Shown: positions 38,495 to 47,811, counted from the stretch's first letter. The stretch is 64,000 nucleotides of DNA from an uncultured Prevotellaceae bacterium (GCA_946415365.1 CAMKSE010000015.1:44486-108485); one strand, 5' to 3'. Notes: a model not told the origin generated them from the letters alone. Program-made: numbers and translations.

Positions 38495-40453
38495 TATAGA
38501 CATCGCAGTATTTGGAATCAACTTATATCTATTAGACAGATATGGTTGATAGCTTTATCATTTTTCATTTTTCATTCATCATTTAACCCCGCAAAGGCGC
38601 AGGTTGGTACTTGGAAAAACTATCTTGCATATCATGAAGTGCAGGATATTCAGAAGGCTGGTGACTACCTGTTTGTATTGGCTTCTAACGGACTCTACCA
38701 GTATAACCTCAATGACCAAAGCATCTACACCTATGATCGCACCAACGGACTAAGTGATACCCATATCACCCACATAGCTTGGAGTCAGCAGGCTAAACGT
38801 CTGATAGCTGTCTATGAAGACTCAAACATCGACCTTGTGGATATTAATGGAAACGTCACGAACATTGCTGCACTTTACAATAAGTCTACCACTGAGGACA
38901 AGACGGTTACTGATGTACGTATCGATGGTATCTATGCTTGGTTAGTCACAAATTTCGCCATACTCAAAGTTAATCTCCAAAAAGCCGAGATAGCCGAAAC
39001 CTATACTCAGAACCATCCTGAATACCCCACATCACTTCCTGAGAAAAGCACAGCCGACTATGATAAATATATATCCATAGTATCTGCTTTGAAACCCTTA
39101 GGACCAGACTATAACCACTTTTATGAGTCGAAGTTTTTGAATGATCGTCTTTATACCACTGGCGGCTTCTTTATTTCCGGTATGCCTGATCCTCAGTATC
39201 CTGGCATCATACAAGTCTATGATGGAAACGATTGGACTACCTTTGAAGAGAATATCAACGAGAAGACAGGCTATCGGTATATAGACATCAACTGTCTCGA
39301 TGTAATGCCTAGTAATCCGCAATATGTTATTGCTGGTGGACGAACAGGAGTCTACGAGTTCATAAACGGCGCACTCATCAGATACCATAATCAGGATAAT
39401 AGCCCACTACGAGGAGCCATAGATCGTGGAAAGATGCTTAGCAACAACTATGTGCTTATCTCCACCATGAAGTTCGACAGCAATGGTCATCTTTGGGTGT
39501 TGAATAATCAGACGGAAGGTGTCACCCTTTTGGAGTTTGACCCTTCTGAGAATAAATGGACTGATCATCATAACAAAGTTCTGACCAATGATAATGGTAT
39601 CGGCAAGCACGCCTTCCGCAGTATGTTTTTTGATAGTCGCGGACTATTGTGGTTTGTCAACGACAACTGGGTAGAACCTGCCGTATTCTGTTGTGACACT
39701 GAGAATGACGTTGTAGTAAAATATGATAATTTTGTCAATCAGGATGGTACACGCTATAATATCAACTGGATTACCTGTGTCTGCGAAGATAAGGAAGGAA
39801 ATATCTGGGTAGGTACAGATGTAGGACCGTTTATGATCCAGAAAAGTGAAGTAGGGGAGAGCAGTGTCACATTCTATCAAGTAAAAGTTCCACGTAATGA
39901 TGGCTCGAACCTTGCCGACTATTTACTCAGTGGTGTCAGCATCAGTAGCATAGCCATCGATGGAGGTAATCGTAAGTGGTTTGGCAGCGATAATGCAGGT
40001 GCTTTCCTTATTAGTGCCGATAATATGGAACAGATACACAGTTTCAATACCAGTAACTCAAAACTTATATCTGATAATATAGCCTCTATCGCTATCAATC
40101 CTGCTTCAGGCGAAGTATTCTTCCTTTCAGACTACGGTCTTTGCTCATATATGAGCGATGCCACAGAAGCTAATGAAACGATGGATGACAATAACGTTTA
40201 CGCCTATCCTAATCCTGTAACACCAGATTATACAGGCCTTATTACAGTAACGGGTCTTAGTTATGATGCCGATGTGAAAGTGACAGCCTCGAATGGTGCC
40301 TTAATCGCTGAAGGACGCAGCAATGGTGGTATGTTCACATGGGACGGCTGCGACAGTAAGGGTAGGAGAGTGGCCAGTGGAATTTATATGGTCATCACTG
40401 CCACAAAATCAGGTGATAAAGGAACAGTATGCAAAATAGCAGTTATTAACTGA
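38483..40453 (+). CDS. porZ: T9SS-associated surface protein PorZ
   Basis: In Porphyromonas gingivalis PorZ is a surface component that helps deliver anionic LPS to the PorU sortase in type IX secretion. Here 656 residues. A signal peptide with basic N-region ends PAKAQ at about 40. Two beta-propeller-like regions carry repeats such as NGLYQYNLNDQSIYTYDRTN and NGHLWVLNNQ, DSRGLLWFVNDNW and EGNIWVGTDVGPFM. The C-terminal domain of about 80 residues (AYPNPVTPDYTGLI to SGIYMVITATKSGDKG) is a canonical type-A sorting domain. The signal-peptide core is encoded by a heptanucleotide array. Part of the leuS-cotH run. Confidence 0.88.
   Translation: MNDKYRHRSIWNQLISIRQIWLIALSFFIFHSSFNPAKAQVGTWKNYLAYHEVQDIQKAGDYLFVLASNGLYQYNLNDQSIYTYDRTNGLSDTHITHIAWSQQAKRLIAVYEDSNIDLVDINGNVTNIAALYNKSTTEDKTVTDVRIDGIYAWLVTNFAILKVNLQKAEIAETYTQNHPEYPTSLPEKSTADYDKYISIVSALKPLGPDYNHFYESKFLNDRLYTTGGFFISGMPDPQYPGIIQVYDGNDWTTFEENINEKTGYRYIDINCLDVMPSNPQYVIAGGRTGVYEFINGALIRYHNQDNSPLRGAIDRGKMLSNNYVLISTMKFDSNGHLWVLNNQTEGVTLLEFDPSENKWTDHHNKVLTNDNGIGKHAFRSMFFDSRGLLWFVNDNWVEPAVFCCDTENDVVVKYDNFVNQDGTRYNINWITCVCEDKEGNIWVGTDVGPFMIQKSEVGESSVTFYQVKVPRNDGSNLADYLLSGVSISSIAIDGGNRKWFGSDNAGAFLISADNMEQIHSFNTSNSKLISDNIASIAINPASGEVFFLSDYGLCSYMSDATEANETMDDNNVYAYPNPVTPDYTGLITVTGLSYDADVKVTASNGALIAEGRSNGGMFTWDGCDSKGRRVASGIYMVITATKSGDKGTVCKIAVIN
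38559..38586 (+). repeat. Heptanucleotide array inside the porZ signal peptide
   Basis: Units CATTTTT, CATTTTT, CATTCAT, CATTTAA, at codons about 26-35 of porZ, encoding part of the hydrophobic FIFHSSF core. Roughly inverse-complementary in character to the array at 38467-38494. Confidence 0.7.
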
Positions 40454-40461
40454 TATTTTAT

Positions 40462-41823
40462 ATGAAACGTTTTTGTCTTTCATTACTTCTCTTATCTGTT
40501 GTTATTAGTACAAAGGCACAATTACCACAAGTTTATCTTTTTGGCAGTTTTGGTTACGAATATCAAGAGGGGGAAATGTATATTGTTGATTCTGACACAA
40601 CTAAGTTTAAGATTAACATAAAATGGCGTGGAGGCTCAACTAATTCTGAAGGCAAACATAAACGAAATTATAAAATAAAATTATCTGAAGACGTTAGTTT
40701 GCTTGGTCTTAGAGTAGATAATAATTGGATATTGGATGCAGGTCAGGCAGATCTTTTCAGATTAAGAAACAGAATTGCTACTGACCTGTGGAATGATTTT
40801 GCAGAAAAGCCATATTACAGTCATAAGGAATCTGGCGTTCTTTCAGGTACGAAAGGTCGTGTCGTGGAAGTTTACCTTAATAACGAATACGTGGGAATTT
40901 ACTGCCTGACAGAAGCCATAGACAGAAAACAATTGAAATTAAAGAAATTCGATAAGAATACCATTAATGGACAACTATGGAAATCTGAAGGCTATGGATG
41001 TGCCTTGATGTGGGATATTGTACCATATGATAATCATAGTGATACATGGGATGTATTCGAGGTGAAATATCCGGATTTGAATGACCTTAATACTACTGAC
41101 TATAGCACACTATATAACGCCATTGATTTTGTAGTGAATAGTAGTAATGAAGAGTTTACTGATAAAGTTGATGAATATTTCGACATGCCCGTTTTGATTG
41201 ATTATTATATTTTCCTTCAAACGATGAATGCTTATGACAATATTGGTAAAAATATATATTGGGCCACTTACAATAAAAACGAAGATAAGAAACTAACACT
41301 TGCTGTTTGGGATTTAGATGCGACAGTAGGACAAAAATGGACAGAAAAAAACATAGTAGGAAGTTCCTCTCCAGAGTATGACATTAATATAAATATGAAG
41401 TTATATGTAAGACTAAGGGAACTCAACGCTAATAAATTTAATGAGAAAGTATCAGAACGTTATTTTCAATTGAGGAAGAATTATCTTTCTACAGATAGTC
41501 TTATCAATCGCTATATATCCTATTATGATTTGATTAAAAAAAGTGGTGCTGCACAAAGAGAAGAAAACAGATGGTCAAAAGATACTGATATTGATGGTAA
41601 AGAACTCAATTTTGATTCTGAACTCAATTATATCATAGATTGGGTCACAAGACACATGACTTATCTTGATCATAAAATGGCTTCTATTTCTAATGACATC
41701 AAGGTTGTTTTAAATCATCAAACAACCTATTACTATAAATTAAATGGTCAACGGATCATTAGAAAACCATCCAATAAAGGCTTATATATCAAAGATGGTA
41801 AAAAATACATCATAAGCAAGTAA
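40462..41823 (+). CDS. CotH-family protein with T9SS-like tail
   Basis: 453 residues. Signal peptide MKRFCLSLLLLSVVISTKAQ. INIKWRGGSTNSEGKHKRNYKIKL, NNWILDAGQADLFRLRNRIA, and LAVWDLDATVGQKW match the CotH atypical-kinase fold (spore-coat CotH family); DLDA is the metal-binding Asp motif. The C-terminus YYYKLNGQRIIRKP, GLYIKDGKKYIISK is a sorting tail. It is exported, so a classical cytoplasmic kinase role is unlikely; in the family, some CotH proteins phosphorylate extracellular proteins. Its base composition is clearly more AT-rich than its neighbours. Ends at the terminator shared with nadA. Confidence 0.85.
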   Translation: MKRFCLSLLLLSVVISTKAQLPQVYLFGSFGYEYQEGEMYIVDSDTTKFKINIKWRGGSTNSEGKHKRNYKIKLSEDVSLLGLRVDNNWILDAGQADLFRLRNRIATDLWNDFAEKPYYSHKESGVLSGTKGRVVEVYLNNEYVGIYCLTEAIDRKQLKLKKFDKNTINGQLWKSEGYGCALMWDIVPYDNHSDTWDVFEVKYPDLNDLNTTDYSTLYNAIDFVVNSSNEEFTDKVDEYFDMPVLIDYYIFLQTMNAYDNIGKNIYWATYNKNEDKKLTLAVWDLDATVGQKWTEKNIVGSSSPEYDININMKLYVRLRELNANKFNEKVSERYFQLRKNYLSTDSLINRYISYYDLIKKSGAAQREENRWSKDTDIDGKELNFDSELNYIIDWVTRHMTYLDHKMASISNDIKVVLNHQTTYYYKLNGQRIIRKPSNKGLYIKDGKKYIISK

Positions 41824-41828
41824 AGAGA

Positions 41829-41860
41829 AATGCTGGAGTGATTAACTCAACTCCAGCATT
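41829..41860. terminator. Bidirectional terminator between cotH-type gene and nadA
   Basis: Perfect 11-bp stem AATGCTGGAGT (41829-41839) / ACTCCAGCATT (41850-41860), loop of 10 nt, T-run on the plus side. The nadA stop codon lies inside the hairpin (41842-41844). Confidence 0.8.
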
Positions 41861-42834
41861 TTGTTTATAGGTTTCACAGCCTTTTTTGCTATCTTTGGAT
41901 CAACCTCCACTGAAGGCCATCCGTATTTTAGTGTATTATATATCTTTAATAAAGTGTTCATCTTCATATACTGACACTCGTTACAACTGCATTCCAGACC
42001 GCTCTCGCTGATTTCAGGAGGCACAGGTATAAATTCTTTGTCTGGACACGTTCGCTGCATCTCGTGGAGAATACCGGCCTCTGTGGCTACAATAAACTGC
42101 TTCTTGTCACTCTGCTGAGCATAGTTCAGCATCGTAGCCGTAGAACCCTTTATATCTGCAATAGCCAGTACTGGTCCCTTACACTCTAAATGAGCCATTA
42201 CGACAGCTTCAGGATATTTTTTTTTGAGTTCGACAATCTTTGAAACAGAGAAACGCTCATGTACATGACAACCACCATTCCAAAGCAACATCTCACGACC
42301 TGTCACTTCATTGATATAATTACCAAGATTATAGTCAGGACCAAATATCAGCTTTGCATCCTTAGGCAATTGGTCAACTACTTTCTTGGCATTACCAGAA
42401 GTAACTACTACATCCGTCAAAGCCTTCACAGCTGCTGTAGTATTCACATAAGATATTACCTGATAACCAGGATGCTCTTTCTTATATTTCTTAAGATCCT
42501 CAGCCTTACATGAATCAGCAAGCGAACAGCCGGCATTCAGATCAGGACAAAGTACAGTCTTATCTGGTGAGAGCAGTTTACATGTCTCAGCCATAAAGTG
42601 AACACCACACATTACCATTACCTTTGCATCCGTTTCTGCAGCCTTACGCGCCAAGGCCAATGAGTCGCCTACAAAGTCGGCAATCTCCTGAATGTCACCA
42701 ATTGTGTAATAGTGAGCAAGGATAATTGCATCCTTTTCCTTACACATACGACGAATTTCAGCCTTTAAGTCAGTACCTTCAGCTACTGGCTCATCGATGA
42801 ATCCTTGTTCAGTCCATTTCTTTTTCAACATCAC
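41842..42834 (-). CDS. nadA: Quinolinate synthase
   Basis: Makes quinolinate from iminoaspartate and dihydroxyacetone phosphate in NAD biosynthesis. The [4Fe-4S] cysteines are in VMCGVHFMAETCKLL, ECKGPVL and ECSCNECQYMKMNTL (the CxxC near the C-terminus). LAHYYTIGDIQEIADFVGDSL is the N-terminal signature. 330 residues, complete. nadB and nadC are not in the window. The gene starts at the edge of the candidate oriC stretch; no good promoter was identified there. Confidence 0.96.
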   Translation of the reverse strand: MMLKKKWTEQGFIDEPVAEGTDLKAEIRRMCKEKDAIILAHYYTIGDIQEIADFVGDSLALARKAAETDAKVMVMCGVHFMAETCKLLSPDKTVLCPDLNAGCSLADSCKAEDLKKYKKEHPGYQVISYVNTTAAVKALTDVVVTSGNAKKVVDQLPKDAKLIFGPDYNLGNYINEVTGREMLLWNGGCHVHERFSVSKIVELKKKYPEAVVMAHLECKGPVLAIADIKGSTATMLNYAQQSDKKQFIVATEAGILHEMQRTCPDKEFIPVPPEISESGLECSCNECQYMKMNTLLKIYNTLKYGWPSVEVDPKIAKKAVKPINKMLELS

Positions 42835-42839
42835 AAAAT

Positions 42840-43280
42840 ATTATTTATTTCTTTTTTTCTTTAATAAAAAATAGAGAATAGTAGGATGATATGCCGTGAA
42901 TATCTTGATAACTTTTTCTCTTTTTTCTTGTATAATAACTTATTAAGTATAAAATGTCAGTTGTCAATTATGATTGTGAATTATATTTTGCTGATTATGA
43001 GATGATATATAAGTTTATCCACAATTTCCTTTTTTGGTGCAAATTTAATAAGTTTATATCTTTTTTCAGCAAAAAAACGTGGAAATCTTTTATTTTTTCG
43101 TAGAATAAGTCTATGGATATCCATACCAGAGACTCTTGACTGTTGTTTTTATGAATTACTGAATAGTTTTTCCACACACTTATCCACATAGTTATCAACA
43201 GTTTTTTGAGTAAATAGTGAAAAATATACTGTCGCAAATAAAAAAGTTCAAAGTTAAATGTTTAATATTCGATGTTTTTA
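42840..43280. other. Candidate replication origin (oriC) region
   Basis: 477 bp gap (42835-43311) with no convincing ORF and very high AT content. DnaA boxes: TTATCCACA at 43015-43023; TTTTCCACA at 43168-43176; TTATCCACA at 43180-43188; TTATCAACA at 43192-43200. The last three are spaced exactly 12 bp apart in one orientation. AT-rich stretches on both sides would suit an unwinding element. dnaA is not in the window, and oriC need not be next to dnaA in Bacteroidota. Confidence 0.55.
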
Positions 43281-43281
43281 G

Positions 43282-43289
43282 TATCTTTG
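43282..43289 (+). promoter_or_regulatory. -7 box for the lipoprotein gene at 43312
   Basis: TATCTTTG, 22 bp before the ATG. No TTTG at the exact -33 distance. Confidence 0.5.
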
Positions 43290-43311
43290 CAGCAAAATAA
43301 ATAAAAACCAT

Positions 43312-44019
43312 ATGAAGAAAACTGTAATTATTAAAAGTGGACTGACTCTTATCTTGATGTCAGCAGTCATGTTACTGTCGTTTATTGCTTGTACACCTAA
43401 AGTACAGCAACAGTATTACGTTGATAATAGTACGGAGTCAGATGACAATGGTGAAGAGAATGATAGTATTAATACAGCTGTTGCTGATTCTTCATTATTC
43501 ACCTATCAGATGGCGATGGAAATCATTCAACCTGGATGCAAATGCGATGAGAAGTTTTTTGCTGACCTTTTTGGCAATCTTGGTCTTCCTATGCAGTTGG
43601 CTGATCGTTATATATCAGACGCAGATTGGGGTGGTGACAGTCCTGCTATCAGTTACTGTTGGGGTAATGGTGTGAAATACGAAGATTACAAATTCACGGC
43701 TACTGACGATAATTACTTCGGAGTGAATTTTAATTTCTTCTTCGATGAATCTCGGAAGACAGGTAGGGTGACACGTTTTGTAATAATCACTTCATCTGAA
43801 CAATGGTATAAGCAATTCACGAAGGACTTTACTGCTGATGGTATCAAATATCTTTCGAATGTTGATCCTCAAGTTTACGGCAAGAAGGGTAAACAGTATC
43901 AGAAGAATGCCGAACCTGATGAGCATACGACAGAACAACCCTATTATTATGTCTATGATTTTTCCACCAATGGACATTATGAAGTGGAGATAGGCTATGA
44001 TAATGGTATTGACATTTGA
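43312..44019 (+). CDS. Lipoprotein of unknown function
   Basis: 235 residues; signal peptide with a lipobox (VMLLSFIAC, cysteine at about 27), then an acidic Ser/Asp-rich linker (residues about 38-55) and a globular part with several aromatic turns (YISDADWGGDSPAISYCWGN). No family recognised. Stop and the next start overlap (TGATG). Cell-envelope location follows from the lipobox; function unknown. Confidence 0.8.
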   Translation: MKKTVIIKSGLTLILMSAVMLLSFIACTPKVQQQYYVDNSTESDDNGEENDSINTAVADSSLFTYQMAMEIIQPGCKCDEKFFADLFGNLGLPMQLADRYISDADWGGDSPAISYCWGNGVKYEDYKFTATDDNYFGVNFNFFFDESRKTGRVTRFVIITSSEQWYKQFTKDFTADGIKYLSNVDPQVYGKKGKQYQKNAEPDEHTTEQPYYYVYDFSTNGHYEVEIGYDNGIDI

Positions 44020-44555
44020 TGAAAAAACTTCGTACGATAGAAATGCAACGGCTCACGGTTGAGGAATTCCGTGAGGCCCAAAAACTGCCATTGGTAGTTG
44101 TGCTCGATGATGTACGTTCAATGTATAATGTAGGCAGTGTGTTTCGTACTGGCGATGCTTTTCGTATAGAGCGCGTATGCCTCTGTGGCATCACTTCTAC
44201 TCCTCCCAGCACTGAGATTCACAAGACAGCCTTAGGAGCTGAGGATAGTGTTGCATGGCACTACTATAAGACAGCCTTGGAGGCAGTGGAATCATTAAAA
44301 GCCGAGGGCTATGAAGTCTTTTCTGTCGAACAGGCCCATGGTTCTACAATGTTGCAGGATTTCAAACCTTTATATGGAAAAAAGTATGCCGTAGTTTTTG
44401 GCAATGAGGTCAAAGGTGTTCATCAGGAAGTGGTTGATGCCTGCGATGGCTGTCTTGAGATTCCTCAGTTCGGCACCAAGCACTCCCTGAATGTCTCTGT
44501 CACTGCTGGCATCGTCATCTGGCACTTTGCTATAAGAATGCCTCTAACCGTTTAA
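44019..44555 (+). CDS. TrmH/SpoU-family RNA 2'-O-methyltransferase
   Basis: 178 residues from the ATG at 44019. The SPOUT knot motifs are VVVLDDVRSMYNVGSVFRTGDAF (motif 1), VVFGNEVKGVHQEVVDAC (motif 2) and LEIPQFGTKHSLNVSVTAGI (motif 3). Substrate (tRNA or rRNA position) cannot be told. It overlaps the preceding lipoprotein gene by 1 bp and the convergent LytTR gene by 26 bp. Confidence 0.92.
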   Translation: MKKLRTIEMQRLTVEEFREAQKLPLVVVLDDVRSMYNVGSVFRTGDAFRIERVCLCGITSTPPSTEIHKTALGAEDSVAWHYYKTALEAVESLKAEGYEVFSVEQAHGSTMLQDFKPLYGKKYAVVFGNEVKGVHQEVVDACDGCLEIPQFGTKHSLNVSVTAGIVIWHFAIRMPLTV

Positions 44556-46896
44556 AGGCTGGAGCGAGGAGTGTAGTCTCAAGTTCCTGACCGTCTGAAG
44601 AACGGAAGATGCAGCGCCGTTCGCGTGGTATCAACTGGACTATGTTGTGGATATTTACTACAGTACTGCGGTCAGCACGTACGAATATCTTTTGGTCTAG
44701 ATTTTTGTCCATCAACGAGCCGATGCCCTTAACAATCATCTCAGTGCCATGAAAGGTGACCAACTGCGTATAATTGCCGTCGGCTTTGAAATAGGCAATA
44801 TCGGTAGGTTCAACAATCATTGTGCCGTTGATGGTGTGAAAGGTCATCTTCATCCTATTGGTGTTTTCTGTCAATTTAACAATATCTCGGGCTAGTTCGT
44901 TGGGTTCTGCCTCAATGGCTTTCTGACGAATATGACTGATTTGTTTTTCTCTTTGCAGCTTCTCCTGTTGCAGTATCATCATTTCCTTGCGGTTACGACG
45001 GTGTTCATACCATCGTGCTGCTATCCACAGTAAGATGGCTACAATCACAAAGGCAATCACCCACACCCACCAGCGTTGCCACCATTTCAAAGGTGGGGCG
45101 ATATAGGTGTCTTCTTCATGGTAGGAATATAAATCTTCTGGACGGAAGGATGTCATCTCTTCCAGACCTGCCATCCAGATAGTGCCATCAGAGGTCTCTG
45201 CCATTGTCGCCATTTGGGGTTCAAGGGCCGTGAAGCCATTCATGTGATCGAAGAAGCGTACATCGCTGAGTTGGCATTCTTTATCTATTCGGCTCAGGAA
45301 CAGACCGTCAATGACAGCTATCACAAGGAAACCTCGTGGTGACACATACAACGATCGTATTTCATGGCCTGCTAATTCAGGTATCTGAGTGCTCATTGGT
45401 ACCACCTGTCCATTTCGAATCATAAACAGTGAATCAGCTGAGGCAAATATGACGTTACCTCTCTTGTCATCTGTCATCGTCGTAATGATAAGTTTCTGCG
45501 GGTAATCTGTCTTGGTGGTGATACCGTCTTTGGATATTGAGTAGAGTCCTGGACTGCTACCCACCCATAAACGACCTTCTGCATCTTTGGCAGCACACCA
45601 GGGATGAAGGATTTCAGTAGAGAGCGTATCAATTACGTTTGTTTCCACATCGTAGCTTAATATGCCCTTTCTGCTGCCAACGATGAGTCTGTCATTGTCT
45701 GCTGTCACGAACTGATAACGATTTTTTTGGAGTCCTAACCAACGGAGTGTCTTGTCTTCACCTGCTTCCCTGATGTCTCCGTTGCCCACCATAAAAACCC
45801 GTCCTTTGAGAGTGGTACTACCAGGATTGTAGTACTGTTGTTTGTCGTCCTCCTTGATTTGCCCATCTATCAGCACTTTTCCATTCAGCGTGCCGATGAT
45901 CAGCGAGCCTTTCCCATCGATGCCTATGGCACGGGCAATATCTTCCTTGTCTGTAAGACGATGGTTGGTAAAATTGCGGTTGAAAAGACAATAGAGTCCC
46001 TGATAAGTAGCCACCCAGAGACGTTCCCAGCGGTCAATAAGCAGATCCTTGATGAGATTGATGTCGCTAATGGCTTTGCTTATCGTATGGCCGTCATAGA
46101 TGTATACCGTATGTTCGTCGGCAATCACTAATGTGCCAGATTTCATGCTTTTGACAGTTAGCCCGAAGAAAGCAGATGACCAGTCTGCTTGTATCATTCG
46201 TTTCAAGCGATGGCCATTGATGGTGTAGATGCCATCGGAAGCGAAAGCCAGGAGGGCAGAGTCTGTTCGAAGGAGTGTGTAAATATCTTTCTTGGCAGAG
46301 ACTTTCATCGCCTTATATCCTTCTACGCGAAAAAGACCTCTATCCGTAGGCACATATATGTTTGCGGAGTCGATGAAGAGTTTTCTGTCTGGCGTCATCT
46401 CGTCCAGCAGTTTTCCCTTCAGCAATGAAGTGAAACCCGTTTCTGTCATCTTGCACAGACGACGGTTCTCCTCCATCTGATCCTCCATCAGTACATAGTC
46501 TTCAGACAAGCTTCCGGCATTCAGATTATTAAGAAACCATCGTTTCTGAGCGTCAAAGAGCTGTGGTTTCACCTCGTCGTCATCCACCATCCACTGACGG
46601 GCAAAACTAAGGGCTCTTACCTGTCCGTCTACTTCTTTGAAGTCCACGATGTTTTCCCGTCGTCCTTTCAGAAAGGGTGTGAATGATCGACCGTCGTAGC
46701 GCACAAACCCAGATAACGTACCTATATAAATATATCCTTGTGAATCCTGCCACACGCGCTCCGTCTGCATCTGCGGTAGTCCGTCTTGTGTAGTATAGCG
46801 GCGATAGGTCAGATGACTCTCTATCTGTGCCTGTGTCATTTGGCTCAGACACAGCATAGTCATCATCGTTAGCAAGCGTTTTGTGTTCTTTCTCAT
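44530..46896 (-). CDS. Membrane-spanning propeller sensor with cytoplasmic LytTR DNA-binding domain
   Basis: 788 residues. A signal-like N-terminus (residues 1-24) is followed by a periplasmic two-component-regulator-type propeller with repeated beta blades (residues about 30-580; DSQGYIYIGTLSGFVRYDGRSF, DAEGRLWVGSSPGLYSI). Then come one membrane helix (about 608-630), a short coiled coil (about 635-665) and a LytTR domain (about 690-785; TDIAYFKADGNYTQLVTFHG, KIFVRADRSTVVNIHNI). No histidine kinase or receiver domain is present, so it is a one-component transmembrane regulator. Its promoter carries the same operator as the C10 protease gene. Confidence 0.88.
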   Translation of the reverse strand: MRKNTKRLLTMMTMLCLSQMTQAQIESHLTYRRYTTQDGLPQMQTERVWQDSQGYIYIGTLSGFVRYDGRSFTPFLKGRRENIVDFKEVDGQVRALSFARQWMVDDDEVKPQLFDAQKRWFLNNLNAGSLSEDYVLMEDQMEENRRLCKMTETGFTSLLKGKLLDEMTPDRKLFIDSANIYVPTDRGLFRVEGYKAMKVSAKKDIYTLLRTDSALLAFASDGIYTINGHRLKRMIQADWSSAFFGLTVKSMKSGTLVIADEHTVYIYDGHTISKAISDINLIKDLLIDRWERLWVATYQGLYCLFNRNFTNHRLTDKEDIARAIGIDGKGSLIIGTLNGKVLIDGQIKEDDKQQYYNPGSTTLKGRVFMVGNGDIREAGEDKTLRWLGLQKNRYQFVTADNDRLIVGSRKGILSYDVETNVIDTLSTEILHPWCAAKDAEGRLWVGSSPGLYSISKDGITTKTDYPQKLIITTMTDDKRGNVIFASADSLFMIRNGQVVPMSTQIPELAGHEIRSLYVSPRGFLVIAVIDGLFLSRIDKECQLSDVRFFDHMNGFTALEPQMATMAETSDGTIWMAGLEEMTSFRPEDLYSYHEEDTYIAPPLKWWQRWWVWVIAFVIVAILLWIAARWYEHRRNRKEMMILQQEKLQREKQISHIRQKAIEAEPNELARDIVKLTENTNRMKMTFHTINGTMIVEPTDIAYFKADGNYTQLVTFHGTEMIVKGIGSLMDKNLDQKIFVRADRSTVVNIHNIVQLIPRERRCIFRSSDGQELETTLLAPAFKRLEAFL

Positions 46897-46920
46897 AACT
46901 CCTTATTTTTTTCTTTCCTG

Positions 46921-46952
46921 CAAAGTTAGAATAAAACGATGATATCAGCAAA
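46921..46952 (-). promoter_or_regulatory. Promoter of the propeller-LytTR gene
   Basis: Minus strand TTTG (46949-46952), 20 bp, TAACTTTG (46921-46928). The octamer pair at 46984-47012 begins exactly 63 bp upstream of the -7 box start, as at the C10 protease promoter. Confidence 0.75.
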
Positions 46953-46981
46953 TTTTACGCAACAATTATTTTTACCTCCCC

Positions 46982-47025
46982 TGAGTTCATCCTTAATTTC
47001 AGCCAGTTCATCAAAAACAGTCTTT
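46982..47025 (-). promoter_or_regulatory. Putative LytTR operator, copy A
   Basis: A 44-bp element 39/44 identical to 50037-50080. On the minus strand it contains GATGAACT twice (46984-46991 and 47005-47012) with a 21-bp period, the layout of LytTR-type binding sites (two direct half-sites on one helix face). It lies between the LytTR gene and the divergent LRR gene, so it may act on both. Confidence 0.7.
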
Positions 47026-47054
47026 AAATAGACCGTCATTTAGGGATTATTGCT

Positions 47055-47062
47055 TATATTTG
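47055..47062 (+). promoter_or_regulatory. -7 box for the LRR gene
   Basis: TATATTTG (TAnnTTTG), 24 bp before the ATG at 47086. There is no TTTG at -33, which would suit an activator-dependent promoter. Confidence 0.5.
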
Positions 47063-47085
47063 TGCCAACAAAAAAGCAAAAGACA

Positions 47086-47811
47086 ATGAGAAAACTTTAT
47101 TTTATTTCGATTATCATGACCCTGCTGCCAATGCTGGCCAGTGCACAAAACCTGCGTGAGGAAGGACTGAATGGTATCTATTACACCTGCTACGAGGGCA
47201 GTTGGTATGAAGGTGTAGAGCACGAAGCCTACGTTAAAGCGGCAGACAAAGATCTCACGGGAACAGTCATCATCCCAGAAACCGTTACACAGAACGGTAT
47301 GGTTTATACGGTGACCGTCATCGACGAGAATGCCTTCCAGGATTGTCAGTTCTCTGAAATCGTTATTCCAGATGGTGTACGTAGTATGGGGGAAGAGGCC
47401 TTTGACGGCTGTAAGAACCTTACCGCCGTGTATATAGGCAAGAATATCGAACATATTGGTGAGGATTGCTTCTCGGGTTGTAATGCCCTTTGCGACTTCA
47501 CCATTTTGGCAGCACTTCCTCCAAAGGTGAGTCGTTATGATCCCATTGATCCTGAAATACGCGCCCAGATTACACTCCACGCACCGATAGAAGTCCTTGG
47601 ATTTTATTGGTCTGACGACCCTTTTTGGGGAACTTTCAAGGCCTACGACGATGTAATCAACATCCCTACGGCCATTACTGCCACAAAACAACAGCCGAAA
47701 GTTGGTTCGAAGTCGTATAATCTGCAGGGCCGCCAGCTTCGTCAGCCTCAGAAAGGCATGAACATCATCCGTCAAGAGGATGGTTCTATCAGGAAGATCA
47801 TTAAAAAATAA
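47086..47811 (+). CDS. Secreted leucine-rich-repeat (BspA-type) protein with T9SS-like tail
   Basis: 241 residues from the ATG at 47086. Signal peptide (MRKLYFISIIMTLLPMLASAQ). BspA-like LRR units are visible as ITVIDENAFQDCQFSEIVIPDGVRSMGEEAFDGCKNLTAVYI and following (family LRR_5; residues about 80-155). C-terminus YNLQGRQLRQP, GMNIIRQEDGSIRKIIKK is a sorting-type tail. BspA-like LRR proteins can bind host matrix or other bacteria, but a role here is inference. Terminator at 47809-47835. Confidence 0.85.
   Translation: MRKLYFISIIMTLLPMLASAQNLREEGLNGIYYTCYEGSWYEGVEHEAYVKAADKDLTGTVIIPETVTQNGMVYTVTVIDENAFQDCQFSEIVIPDGVRSMGEEAFDGCKNLTAVYIGKNIEHIGEDCFSGCNALCDFTILAALPPKVSRYDPIDPEIRAQITLHAPIEVLGFYWSDDPFWGTFKAYDDVINIPTAITATKQQPKVGSKSYNLQGRQLRQPQKGMNIIRQEDGSIRKIIKK

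Noticed and set aside
42995..43237. 80-residue minus-strand ORF in the candidate oriC
   Set aside because: It runs through the DnaA-box cluster in very AT-rich DNA, is made mostly of Ile, Leu, Lys and Asn, and lacks a promoter or recognisable domain.
47047..47775. 242-residue minus-strand frame opposite the LRR gene
   Set aside because: Shadow; the plus strand has a signal peptide, LRR units and its own terminator.
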